Below are positions 27,796 through 36,321 of a DNA stretch of 64,000 nucleotides, piece after piece. This stretch comes from Thermophagus sp052400625. Lineage in GTDB: Bacteria > Bacteroidota > Bacteroidia > Bacteroidales > Marinilabiliaceae. Location of the stretch: assembly GCA_052400625.1 (NCBI GenBank), contig JBQTGH010000004.1; one strand, given 5' to 3'. The position numbers were made by a program, and so were the translations under genes. Below the pieces are notes generated by a model. The model saw only the letters and a list, made by a program, of their open reading frames with translations, was not told the origin of the DNA and did no database searches. Numbering within the stretch: position 1 is the stretch's first letter; every line of letters begins with the position of its first letter.

Positions 27796-28479
27796 ATGAA
27801 AATTGTAATATTAGCGGCAGGACTTGGTTCCAGGTTGGGTAATCCATTACCAAAACCTTTAACAACCCTGAAAAATGGGAAATCAATCATGCAACTTCAA
27901 ATCGACAATATCTCCGCTTGTTTTGACATAAATGACATCATTACCGTTGTTGGTTTTAAAAAAGAAGTGGTAATGGAAACCTTCCCCACTTCGTTATATG
28001 TCTACAATCCTCAATATGATCAGACCAACACCTCCAAGAGTTTGCTTATTGCCTTAAAAAAAGCAAAAAATGAATCTGTGTTATGGATGAATGGCGATGT
28101 AGTATTTGATGCAAAATTGTTCGACGCCATCTTACCTCATATAAAAAACAACACATCTTTCATCTGTGTAAACAATGAAGAATGTGGCGATGAAGAAGTA
28201 AAATACCGGACAGATAACAACGGTTTTGTCACCGCCTTATCCAAAACAGTAAAAGACGGTGAAGGAGAAGCGGTTGGCATTAACTTCATCTCATCTTCTG
28301 ATATTCCAACGTTCATCCGTCGACTTGAAGAAGTTGATGACAACGACTATTTTGAGGCCGGGATTGAACTCATGATAAAAAAAGATAAGGTAAATATTTT
28401 ACCGGTTGACATCTCTGCCTTTAACTGCATGGAAGTGGATTTCAAAGAAGATCTGGACAATGCCAATAAAATGCTATAA
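27796..28479 (+). CDS. LicC-like nucleotidyltransferase (CTP:phospho-alditol type)
   Basis: Activates a small phosphorylated alcohol or sugar with a nucleotide. ATG 27796 is chosen because it places the nucleotide-binding motif at the very N-terminus (MKIVILAAGLGSRLGNPLPK), as in all relatives; 227 residues result. The metal-binding aspartate is in WMNGDVVFD (about 100-108), and the acidic C-terminal segment MEVDFKEDL resembles the second metal site of LicC, the choline-phosphate cytidylyltransferase. It is followed after 10 bp by a CDP-alditol phosphotransferase, which would use its product. The substrate (choline, glycerol, ribitol or other) is not shown by sequence. Confidence 0.75.
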   Translation: MKIVILAAGLGSRLGNPLPKPLTTLKNGKSIMQLQIDNISACFDINDIITVVGFKKEVVMETFPTSLYVYNPQYDQTNTSKSLLIALKKAKNESVLWMNGDVVFDAKLFDAILPHIKNNTSFICVNNEECGDEEVKYRTDNNGFVTALSKTVKDGEGEAVGINFISSSDIPTFIRRLEEVDDNDYFEAGIELMIKKDKVNILPVDISAFNCMEVDFKEDLDNANKML

Positions 28480-28489
28480 AATTTATTGA

Positions 28490-29539
28490 ATGAAGGCTGT
28501 TTTATTTTGTTACCACCCTTATGCATTTGGGATCCTTAAACCTTTGAATGATGCGCTTACCGAGCATAACCACCAAACCATCTGGTATATTAGAGCGTCG
28601 ATTGCAGATCAGTTTGCGCATAGAGAAAAGGTTGAATGGACCTCTTCCATTAAAAAAGTTCAGGAGTATGCTCCGGATGCCATTTTTGTTCCCGGAAATG
28701 AAATTCCCCATTATCTCAGAGGCGTAAAAGTTCAGGTTTTTCATGGTTTAGCAGGTGAGAAGAAAGGGCATTTCAGAATACGAGATTACTTCGATCTTTA
28801 CCTTACACAGGGTCCTTATTTCACCCGAAAGTTTTATGAACTGGCCCAAAAGCACAAAAATTTCAAGGTGGTTGAAACAGGTTGGTGCAAATTAGATCCT
28901 CTTTTCGGCCAAAAAGACCTTTTTGCTAATTTCAGGAAGAACAACCTGGAAAAGTATAATGCCCAAAAAATCATCCTCTATGCACCTACATTTTCCCCGT
29001 CGCTTACCTCTGCACCATTTCTGCTGAATCAGTGGAAAGAAATTCTTGACAAAAATCCCGATTACCTTGTATTTATCAAATTTCACGATTTAATGGATCA
29101 GGGGTGGAAACAAAAATACAAAGACCAGTTAAAGCCATATGCGAATGCCGTGATTGTGGACGACCCTAACATTCTGAAGTATCTCGTTGTTTCAGATATT
29201 ATGGTTAGCGACACTTCTTCTGTTGTGTATGAATTTTTGCTCCTCGACAAGCCGGTAATCACTTTTAATTCAAGCTCTAAAGCAATCTTATGGGACGATT
29301 TTGGCAACAAAAATCAATTACATGAAAAGATAACAGAATCATTACTTCACGACCCGTTTCAGATTAAAAGAAAACAAATTATTGAGGCCTACCATCCATA
29401 TAACGATGGAAAATCCTCGCTTAGAATGATTCAAGCAGTTGAATCCTACATAAACAACAATGGCATTCCTGCAAAAAGACACCTCAATCTTTACAGACGT
29501 CTTAAAATTCGAAAACTTTTTGGACCTTCACCCTCTTAA
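28490..29539 (+). CDS. CDP-glycerol glycerophosphotransferase (TagB/TagF)-like protein
   Basis: Transfers a phospho-alditol from a CDP-activated donor onto a glycan or polymer. The 349-residue protein has the TagF-type core: FHGLAGEKKGHFRIRDYFD (about 84-102), the ILYAPTFSPS segment near residue 161, LVFIKFHDLMDQ and the MVSDTSSVVYEFLLLDKPVI motif with its conserved Ser/Glu (near 238-257). In Gram-positive bacteria the family builds teichoic acids; in this Gram-negative setting it more likely decorates LPS or capsule. It lies directly after the cytidylyltransferase expected to supply its donor. Confidence 0.78.
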   Translation: MKAVLFCYHPYAFGILKPLNDALTEHNHQTIWYIRASIADQFAHREKVEWTSSIKKVQEYAPDAIFVPGNEIPHYLRGVKVQVFHGLAGEKKGHFRIRDYFDLYLTQGPYFTRKFYELAQKHKNFKVVETGWCKLDPLFGQKDLFANFRKNNLEKYNAQKIILYAPTFSPSLTSAPFLLNQWKEILDKNPDYLVFIKFHDLMDQGWKQKYKDQLKPYANAVIVDDPNILKYLVVSDIMVSDTSSVVYEFLLLDKPVITFNSSSKAILWDDFGNKNQLHEKITESLLHDPFQIKRKQIIEAYHPYNDGKSSLRMIQAVESYINNNGIPAKRHLNLYRRLKIRKLFGPSPS

Positions 29540-29715
29540 ATCTTAACACTAAAAAGTCCATTAAGCGTTCTGAAGCGGTTTTGTCAAATAGAATCATGAT
29601 CAACTGATTTTAATGAGGTGCCACCAATAACATTAATGTATTAAGGAAGGAGACTCATGGGATAACACTCCGGTAAAGTCATTAAAATATGATGCACTTT
29701 TTGCCGACTTCTTAT

Positions 29716-29853
29716 CTGAGCATCTATTCAATGATGAATGCGCATCCGTTGACCGACGAATGCGCATCGATAAACAAAATGATGCGCATCAAAAAAAAAA
29801 TCATGCGCATCATTTTTACTTTTCATGCGCATCAAAAAAAATTTGATGCGCAT
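29716..29853. repeat. Phased array of ATGCGCATC palindromes
   Basis: Six exact copies of ATGCGCATC (the first eight bases are a perfect palindrome) start at 29738, 29760, 29782, 29803, 29825 and 29846, so the steps are 22, 22, 21, 22 and 21 bp, about two helical turns. A degenerate seventh copy (CTGAGCATC, 7 of 9) starts 22 bp before, at 29716. The spacers between copies differ in sequence (one has ten A bases in a row). The array ends 11 bp past the stop codon of the HU-related gene, between two convergent genes. No such array is known to me; equal phasing with unlike spacers suggests binding sites on one face of the DNA. Confidence 0.85.
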
Positions 29854-29864
29854 CGAATTTCCAA

Positions 29865-30248
29865 CTATTCCTTTTCAAATTTCACATTCTTCAAAGCCTC
29901 TTTTAACCGAGGGCCCGGTGTAAAGATAATCTTCACACGTTTAATGTCAGAAGCCGTCACATCTTCCTCATTTTCCTTTCCTTCGGAGCTGAAACCGATG
30001 CGAAAACTCCCCAAATCTCCCAACTCCACTTTCCGACCTGCCAACAATCCATCAATCGACACATCTACCATCCCATAAACAGATCCCTGAACATCGGCAC
30101 CGCTCACCGTACTGATCTTTTCAATGGACTTAATCATATCCGTTGTGGATAGCTTTCCACTCGACACAGGAATTGCATAATACTTTTTCTCACCTCCACC
30201 AACCACGCCGGGTTGGCCTCTTTGAATGACTCGATATTTCACTGTCAT
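29865..30248 (-). CDS. HU-related DNA-binding protein
   Basis: A 127-residue protein of the HU-related group typical of Bacteroidetes. It starts with the characteristic N-terminal strand MTVKYRVIQRGQPGVVGGGE and shows the dimerisation and DNA-arm features VDVSIDGLLAGRKVELGDLG and SFRIGFSS, ending in a basic C-terminus. Such proteins bend and package DNA; a local regulatory role is also possible. The palindrome array at 29716-29853 lies immediately behind its stop codon. It has no operon partner. Confidence 0.85.
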   Translation of the reverse strand: MTVKYRVIQRGQPGVVGGGEKKYYAIPVSSGKLSTTDMIKSIEKISTVSGADVQGSVYGMVDVSIDGLLAGRKVELGDLGSFRIGFSSEGKENEEDVTASDIKRVKIIFTPGPRLKEALKNVKFEKE

Positions 30249-30847
30249 AACATTGAAGTTTAAAGTTTAACAATTCAAACGGTCAAAAAAAAAAAGAAAA
30301 AAACACACAGAAAAAGAGACATCTAGGAACTAATCAAGCGTCATATCCTTTGCATTTTGCTCACCGCAGGGTTTAATGCAGTTTTTTTTATTCTTCTCAA
30401 TATTCCAAATGGGTAAAAACGTGATGACATTAAAAATAAGGGAGTGTTGCCATCGAAAAGCATATTATAATCAGATTCATGATACGAATGGCAACTTCCA
30501 CAACCAATAGATTGTTTCGGGATACCTATCCTGCTATTCATGTTTCTACGTCTTTTGGTTTACAGTATATTTCTGATTCGTGATAGTAAAATTAAATAGG
30601 AAATCGATTCAAATCAAGAAAAATAATGAACCCCAAAACCAAAATTGACAAACAATACATCTTTTATTGACAAACAGCAAAAAAGAAGAAATGAACGTCC
30701 CCAAATAATACGCAAACTCTTTTGTTATCAGACTTCTAAGTTTTCCGTACGACTCTTGTTTATCCATCAGCTGTTTTACTTGCGTCAAACTATTAACTAT
30801 TTGCATTTAATAGTTATTTTTGCCCGCATAAAATACGGAAAATAATT
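30249..30847. other. Intergenic region with promoter at its right end
   Basis: About 600 bp of AT-rich DNA without a gene I can support. Two minus-strand open stretches of 65-66 codons exist (one with CGSCHSYH, one hydrophobic), but neither has coding character. At 30815-30822 TATTTTTG fits the -7 element and would give the LtaS-like gene a leader of about 20 bases. A poly-A run at 30283-30303 precedes the HU-related gene. Confidence 0.35.
30815..30822 (+). promoter_or_regulatory. -7 promoter element of the LtaS-like gene
   Basis: TATTTTTG matches TAnnTTTG and sits 26 bp before the ATG. A TTTG lies upstream but at only 11 bp, too close for a standard -33 box, so the call rests on the -7 element and position. 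Confidence 0.35.
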
Positions 30848-32950
30848 ATGCTTAAGACCAGCAATAAATTTAATCCTCCCTATTCGGGACGTTTTGAATT
30901 TTTCAAGCGCAGCACTTTTCAACACCTATTGTTATACATCGGATTTTTAATCTTGTTTTTCATCTACCGGATTACCCATTTTTATTTCAATGGCGACGCC
31001 GTAGAAACATCGCATGTGGCATTCAGCGATATTCTGAAAGCCTTTTTAACCGGAGGTCGCTTTGATACCATGGTGATCTTCTATGGATTGATGCCCTTAA
31101 TGTTGCTTTCGCTGACAGGTCTTTTTATTGATTTGCAAAGTCGAAGGTTTTATCGATCATTTTTCCGGATCTATTCCGTATTTCTGGCCTTTCTCTACTC
31201 CTTCTTTTTGGTAGTAGACATCTTCTTTTATCAGTTTTTTCATGTCCACATCAATGTTTTAATATTTGCATTTATAGAAGATGACACCACCGCCTTGCTT
31301 CATACCTTTTGGACCGATTATCCGGTTATTCTGATTGCCACCGGGTTGTTCATTATCATAGCCTTGTTCTCATTATTGACAAAAAACATTGGAGCCCGTG
31401 AGCCAAAGTTTCCGGTTCGTCGAAAACGTTTCAAAGCGGCCTATGTACTAACTGTTTTGGGCATTTACTTTATTGGAATGCGCGGTTCTGTATCGGGCTA
31501 TCCGTTAAGGATGGATAATACCGCCATCACCGAAGACCCCTTTATTAACTCACTGGCATGCAATGGCGTGTTTGCGTTAAAAGATGCCATTGAGGAGTTT
31601 AATGACGCCAATATTTCGACCGACTACCGGGCAACACTAAAAGACGCAGGATATGAGAGCATTGATGATCTGGCACAAGAATACATGAGAGGTCACACCT
31701 TTCATGATCAGGACTCCTCATCTCTCTTACATTGCTTTATGACTCAAACCGGGCAAAACCCTTTTCTTGAAGAAAATCCACCCAATATTATTTTTGTTTT
31801 GGCCGAAAGCATGGGCGCCTATCCCCTTACCTTTCACGACCGCGACACCTTTAATCTTCTGGGATCTCTTGAAGATGAATTAGAGTATTGCTTTGTATTC
31901 GACCATTTTCTGGGTTCGACGCCTTCAACCATCGGCAGTCTGGAATATCTGGCCGTGAATAATGTTCAAAGTCCACTGGCCCAATCGCCCTATATGAATG
32001 TTCCCCTCACCACATCGGTGGCTTTTCCATACCAAAACGCAGGCTATGAAACCGCCTTTATGACAGGTGGTGAATTAAGCTGGAGAAAGTCCGGCTCCTA
32101 CCTGAAAAACCAATATTTTGATGAGGTGATAGGATTGGCCATGTTAAAGAAAGAAATACCTCAGAACGAGTTTCATCAATATGGATCGTACGACGAATAT
32201 CTCTATCACGCCATAATCAAAAAGTTAAACACCGCCCCAAAGCCCCAATTTGTTTTTGCTCTGACCGTTACCAATCATACACCCCATTCGGTACCATCGC
32301 ACTATGAAAAGTACCCGTTACACCTTCCGGATTATATCCTAAAGTATTCGGGCGCAACGGAAGAGTATTTACTTAAAAATTTTACCGCATATCAATATGC
32401 CAACGATCAGCTGGGAAGATTTATTCACCAAATTCGAACATCACCCTTGGGTGAGAATACCATTATTGCCGTTACCGGCGACCATAATGTGCGGAAAATA
32501 TTTAATTATTCAGACTCTCAACTGTTGCAAAAATACGGCGTTTCATTCCTTTTGTACGTACCTGAAAAATATAAACGTGCCTTGGGATACGAGAATGTAA
32601 ACACCACCCATTTTGGATCCCACAAAGATATATTCCCCACCTTGTTTCACGCCTCGCTTTCGGGTGCAAAATACCTTAAGACAGGCAACAACCTTCTTTC
32701 ATCTTCATTGACGGAACCATATGCCATTTACGGACAATCATGTTTTATGAATAATCATGGATGCGTGCTCATTAGAAATAATCATCCGGAATACTTGGAA
32801 TGGAAGAATACTGACAAAACGGAATTAAAACCCGCAGACCAATCAGAGCTCAATGCCGCCCTGCTCAACTTGCAAAAGCAGGGATTATTGCAGGTAAATG
32901 CCATAAAGGTGGCCCTTCAACTGGAACTTAATGATAAAAATTCCAGATAG
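30848..32950 (+). CDS. LtaS-like membrane phosphoglycerol transferase / sulfatase family protein
   Basis: Membrane enzyme of the alkaline-phosphatase superfamily related to lipoteichoic acid synthases and OpgB-type phosphoglycerol transferases. The 700 residues begin with five membrane helices (about 25-215), then an extracytoplasmic catalytic domain: NIIFVLAESMGAYPLTF (E320 as metal ligand), a Thr/Ser nucleophile region GSTPSTIGSLEYL (about 356-368), a TNHTPHS segment and TGDHNVRK near residue 545, the metal-binding DH pair. It probably moves phosphoglycerol or phosphoethanolamine from a lipid to a periplasmic acceptor. Its presence near LicD-, LicC- and TagF-like genes supports phospho-alditol chemistry at the cell surface. 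Confidence 0.8.
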   Translation: MLKTSNKFNPPYSGRFEFFKRSTFQHLLLYIGFLILFFIYRITHFYFNGDAVETSHVAFSDILKAFLTGGRFDTMVIFYGLMPLMLLSLTGLFIDLQSRRFYRSFFRIYSVFLAFLYSFFLVVDIFFYQFFHVHINVLIFAFIEDDTTALLHTFWTDYPVILIATGLFIIIALFSLLTKNIGAREPKFPVRRKRFKAAYVLTVLGIYFIGMRGSVSGYPLRMDNTAITEDPFINSLACNGVFALKDAIEEFNDANISTDYRATLKDAGYESIDDLAQEYMRGHTFHDQDSSSLLHCFMTQTGQNPFLEENPPNIIFVLAESMGAYPLTFHDRDTFNLLGSLEDELEYCFVFDHFLGSTPSTIGSLEYLAVNNVQSPLAQSPYMNVPLTTSVAFPYQNAGYETAFMTGGELSWRKSGSYLKNQYFDEVIGLAMLKKEIPQNEFHQYGSYDEYLYHAIIKKLNTAPKPQFVFALTVTNHTPHSVPSHYEKYPLHLPDYILKYSGATEEYLLKNFTAYQYANDQLGRFIHQIRTSPLGENTIIAVTGDHNVRKIFNYSDSQLLQKYGVSFLLYVPEKYKRALGYENVNTTHFGSHKDIFPTLFHASLSGAKYLKTGNNLLSSSLTEPYAIYGQSCFMNNHGCVLIRNNHPEYLEWKNTDKTELKPADQSELNAALLNLQKQGLLQVNAIKVALQLELNDKNSR

Positions 32951-33010
32951 AAGATACGTTTCTCCTTAGCTATTTCTTTCGAAGGTGAAATATTTCGTAG
33001 CCGCCTTCTA

Positions 33011-33035
33011 ATTGGCGCAGCTATCCGCCGCCAAT
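33011..33035. repeat. Inverted repeat between convergent genes
   Basis: ATTGGCG at 33011-33017 pairs with CGCCAAT at 33029-33035 across an 11-base loop, in the 100 bp between the convergent LtaS-like and nucleoside-transporter genes. No clear T-run follows on either strand, so terminator function is uncertain. Confidence 0.35.
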
Positions 33036-33050
33036 AAAAAAGATTCATTC

Positions 33051-34454
33051 TCACCCCAAAATCATCCCCACAATGGTCGCCGAAAGCAAAGATGCTAATG
33101 TGCCGGCCAACAGAGCCCTCATTCCCAATTGTGAAAGAAGCACTCTTTTCCCCGGCGCCAAGGCCCCGATGCCGCCAATCTGAATGCCAATGGAAGCAAA
33201 ATTGGCAAACCCTGCCAAGACGTAGGTGGCCATGATAATCGATTTTTCATGCATAAAAGCCCCTGCTTCTTTCAGGTCGCCCAAACTCACATAACCAATA
33301 AATTCAGTCATAATAAGTTTTTCTCCCAGCACTCGTCCCACCAGATCAATATCATCGGCGGCCACCCCCAGCAACCACATGAAAGGGGCAAACAAATACC
33401 CTAAAATAAACTCCAAAGAGAGTTGCGTATATTCCCCCCCGGTAACGGAAGCTATAAGGTTATTCAAACTGGTCCAGTCACCAATCTTGACAAAAATAAA
33501 GTTGACCATCGCAATTAATGCAATAAACACCAGCAGCATGCCGGCCACATTCACGGCCAGCTTGATCCCTTCAGTAGTCCCATTTGAGATGGCATCCAGC
33601 ACGTTTTTTCCTATTTTTTCTTTGGGGATGGCCACCTCCTTATCAATGGTTTCGGTTTGAGGAACCAGCATCTTTGAGATGACAATAACTCCGGGAGCGG
33701 CCATAATAGAGGCTGCCAAAAGATGTTTGGCATACATTAATTCCTGTACGGGATCGCCGGCTCCCAACACTTTAATATAAACAGCGAGCACCCCACCGGC
33801 CAGGGTTGCCATACCACCCGACATAACCAGCATGATCTCTGAACGATTCATCTTTTCCAGATAAGCTTTAATCATCAGCGGGGATTCGGTTTGTCCCAAA
33901 AAGATGTTACCGGCCACCGAAAGACTTTCGGCCCCCGAAATTTTCAACAGACGGGTCATACCATAGGCCAACCAGTAAACAATTTTTTGAATGATTCCAT
34001 AATAAAACAAAATGCTGGTAAGCCCGGAAAAGAAGATAATGGTCGGAAGGATGGTAATCGCAAAGTTGAGCAGCGGTTCTTCTATCTCCCCAGACGAAAA
34101 GCTTTTAAAAAGAAATTTGGCGCCCGCATCGGAAAAACTCAAGATCTTCACAAATATTTTGCCCAGAACATCGAACATTGATTCCACAAAGGGCACATAA
34201 AGAATGGCCAGAGCCAGTGACAGCTGAATAATCAGCCCTGTAATAACCACTCGCCACGAAATCGCCTTACGATTGGAACTAAAAAACCAGGCGATCAGCA
34301 TGATAAACAACATGCCTAAAAGCCCTCGAAAGACACTTTCAACAGAAATTCCTCCGCCGGAGGAAACAACAGAATTAGAATTAGCACAAAGGGCAACCGG
34401 AAAAACAAAAAAAACACCCAGAGCTGATAAGATCCTGAGTTTTGATGGGTTCAT
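33051..34454 (-). CDS. Concentrative nucleoside transporter (NupC/CNT family)
   Basis: Imports nucleosides across the inner membrane with cations. The 467-residue protein shows the CNT layout: an N-terminal membrane block, the inner gating region around LNFAITILPTIIFFSGLTSI, the substrate-site helices with GQTESPLMIKAYLEKM (the QTE motif binding the nucleobase) and the second half with EFIGYVSLGDL and CGI-like ANFASIGIQIGGIGALAP near the C-terminus. An extra N-terminal hydrophobic segment with a signal-like sequence (SALGVFFVFPVALCANS) precedes it. It is a single-gene unit. Confidence 0.92.
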   Translation of the reverse strand: MNPSKLRILSALGVFFVFPVALCANSNSVVSSGGGISVESVFRGLLGMLFIMLIAWFFSSNRKAISWRVVITGLIIQLSLALAILYVPFVESMFDVLGKIFVKILSFSDAGAKFLFKSFSSGEIEEPLLNFAITILPTIIFFSGLTSILFYYGIIQKIVYWLAYGMTRLLKISGAESLSVAGNIFLGQTESPLMIKAYLEKMNRSEIMLVMSGGMATLAGGVLAVYIKVLGAGDPVQELMYAKHLLAASIMAAPGVIVISKMLVPQTETIDKEVAIPKEKIGKNVLDAISNGTTEGIKLAVNVAGMLLVFIALIAMVNFIFVKIGDWTSLNNLIASVTGGEYTQLSLEFILGYLFAPFMWLLGVAADDIDLVGRVLGEKLIMTEFIGYVSLGDLKEAGAFMHEKSIIMATYVLAGFANFASIGIQIGGIGALAPGKRVLLSQLGMRALLAGTLASLLSATIVGMILG

Positions 34455-34632
34455 GCTTGTGGATTTTTATTGGTCATTAGATCGTGTTTTCCTTAAACAC
34501 ATTAATTATCTTATAATGGGTAATATAAAAGAACGAATACTTCCGGGTGTTAAAACTATTGCACAAAGCCCAACCCGGGAACCTTCCACTTTAAACACCC
34601 AAACTCCCAACACTATTTCAAAAATGAGCGAC

Positions 34633-35238
34633 CTACGTTTTTCGCCTCTTTATTTCATCCCTTATTTCCGAGGCGATTTCATAGTTTTCTTTAGCAATGG
34701 CCTCATCCAACATTTTCTTCAACTCCTGTACACTTTTATCGGCCAATGGCCTTGGGGCAGGCTTAGAACTCTTGGGAGCAGATGGCTCTGACTTTTCGGA
34801 TGCAACTTCATCCTGATCTCCAACATCCAACACAATACCGGCTTTTTCAAGAATCTCTTCGTAGGTGTAAATGGGGCAATTAAAACGAAGGGCCAGAGAT
34901 ACTGCATCGGATGTACGGGAATCAATTCTCACGATTTCATCATTGTGCAAACATACCAACTCTGAGAAAAATATTCCTTCTTCCAATTTGTAAATCACGA
35001 CCTCAAGGATCTCTATTTTAAAAGCTCGTGAAAAATTCAGAAACAAATCATGAGTAAGCGGGCGAGGAGGTTCCAACCCTTCCAGCTTTATGGCTATAGA
35101 CTGGGCCTCCACCGCACCAATAATGATGGGTATTCGTCTTTCACCTTCCTCTTCGGCAAGGACCAAGGCATAAGCCCCCGATTGTGTTTGGGAATAGGAT
35201 AATCCTAATATGTTTAGTTTAATTTTTGATTTGTCCAT
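34633..35238 (-). CDS. Bifunctional nuclease (BFN/DUF151) domain protein with C-terminal UVR motif
   Basis: A 201-residue cytoplasmic protein. The start at 35238 (MDKSKIKLNILGLSYSQTQS) is preferred to the in-frame codon at 35322, since BFN proteins begin close to this strand and the 28 upstream residues look like leader DNA. The BFN domain covers about residues 5-130 (EEGERRIPIIIGAVEAQSIA, HDLFLNF, IDSRTSDAVSLALRFNCPIY). After a Ser/Pro/Lys linker the C-terminus holds a UVR motif (LKKMLDEAIAKENYEIASEI, about 173-192), the UvrB-UvrC contact helix pair. The combination occurs in Bacteroidetes; its role, perhaps in nucleic-acid repair, is not established. Confidence 0.88.
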   Translation of the reverse strand: MDKSKIKLNILGLSYSQTQSGAYALVLAEEEGERRIPIIIGAVEAQSIAIKLEGLEPPRPLTHDLFLNFSRAFKIEILEVVIYKLEEGIFFSELVCLHNDEIVRIDSRTSDAVSLALRFNCPIYTYEEILEKAGIVLDVGDQDEVASEKSEPSAPKSSKPAPRPLADKSVQELKKMLDEAIAKENYEIASEIRDEIKRRKT

Positions 35239-35328
35239 ATATAAAGAATTACTTCTTTCACAAATCGCTCTGCGAATAACAAATATAGAAAATTGTTTTG
35301 ACAAATTCGGACTTGGGGTCAATTACCA

Positions 35329-36321
35329 TTACGCCTTCAGCCTTCTTGCTGCTTCTGGTTTGGGATCACCAACAACCATTTTTTTTTCGACAAAATGACC
35401 TGTAAAAACCGGCACCAGAGCAGGTAACGCGATATTAATGAACCAAACAATCATGGTTGAGAGAATAATCCCCGGTCCCGAAACCGCCGTCTCGCCAAAA
35501 ACCAACAACGCAACCGCCGACCGAATCCCCAGGTCGCCTGCTCCCATCGATGGAAAAAAGGTAATGGCCCCGTAAAACAGAAACACAGAAAGAAATCCTG
35601 TGGTGGCGGTTGATGCTTCAAAAAAACGCAACAAGATTAAAAGCTGCAATGAAAACACCAAATATCGAATCACCGTCAAAACACCAATATGAATTGTCTG
35701 TAACACTGAAAACCAATTAAGTAAATTTAACTGGCCAATAATACTACCATACTTATTTTTTAAAATACGAAATGATATAAAGCCTCCCGAAAGCAGGAGC
35801 AACACCCCCAAATAAACAAGATAGTTATCAACCGCCCAAAAGTGGTCCCGAAAAAGGCTTAACAATCGCCTTCCGGGAGCTCCGGCAAAAGCAAATGCAA
35901 TCAACGTAAAACAAAAAATTACTGTTGTTTGAATAATACTCCCCACAAGGGATAGCAAAACAACATCCCGACGCATGGAAGCGTCGAAAAATAAAGCCTT
36001 ACCAATCGGATCGCCCGAACGCACCGGTGTGATCAGTCCCAATTGAAGGCCTTTAATAACCTGTTGCATGGATTCCCAGAAAGCAATGGAAGCAACCGGC
36101 CTGACCAGCAACTGCCATCGTCTGATCTCCAGTCCGATATTGACAACCATCAACAAAAACACAAAAAACAATACCAAGAAAAATTGGGCGGTGTTTTGTT
36201 TAAAACAGTCAAAAAACTGTGGCCACTCATTAAAGGTCCACATTTTATAAACCACCCAAGAAAAGGAAGCCAGCGCAATGCCGACTAACAACAATCTTCT
36301 TCCTTGAGCGGATCGTTTCAT
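35329..36321 (-). CDS. Flippase-like membrane protein (LPG-synthase TM domain family), copy 2
   Basis: A 330-residue polytopic membrane protein of the lysylphosphatidylglycerol-synthase transmembrane / YbhN family without the catalytic C-terminal domain. About eight membrane helices are visible; the conserved internal part is LGLITPVRSGDPIGKALFFD (about 94-113) and the late FPSMGAGDLGIRSAVALLVF segment. Relatives are lipid flippases or unassigned. Its start codon overlaps the stop of the paralogue upstream by 4 bp (ATGA). Confidence 0.82.
   Translation of the reverse strand: MKRSAQGRRLLLVGIALASFSWVVYKMWTFNEWPQFFDCFKQNTAQFFLVLFFVFLLMVVNIGLEIRRWQLLVRPVASIAFWESMQQVIKGLQLGLITPVRSGDPIGKALFFDASMRRDVVLLSLVGSIIQTTVIFCFTLIAFAFAGAPGRRLLSLFRDHFWAVDNYLVYLGVLLLLSGGFISFRILKNKYGSIIGQLNLLNWFSVLQTIHIGVLTVIRYLVFSLQLLILLRFFEASTATTGFLSVFLFYGAITFFPSMGAGDLGIRSAVALLVFGETAVSGPGIILSTMIVWFINIALPALVPVFTGHFVEKKMVVGDPKPEAARRLKA

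Noticed and set aside
29738..29853. CRISPR array
   Set aside because: Repeat units are only 9 bp with 12-13 bp spacers and no cas genes; far too short for CRISPR.
29689..30078. Plus-strand open frame of 129 codons across the palindrome array
   Set aside because: Its repetitive His/Ala/Met text comes from the ATGCGCATC repeats and the antisense of the HU-related gene.
30341..30541. Minus-strand 66-codon frame with CGSCHSYH
   Set aside because: No promoter, no family likeness and no hydrophobic or domain pattern; probably chance in AT-rich DNA.
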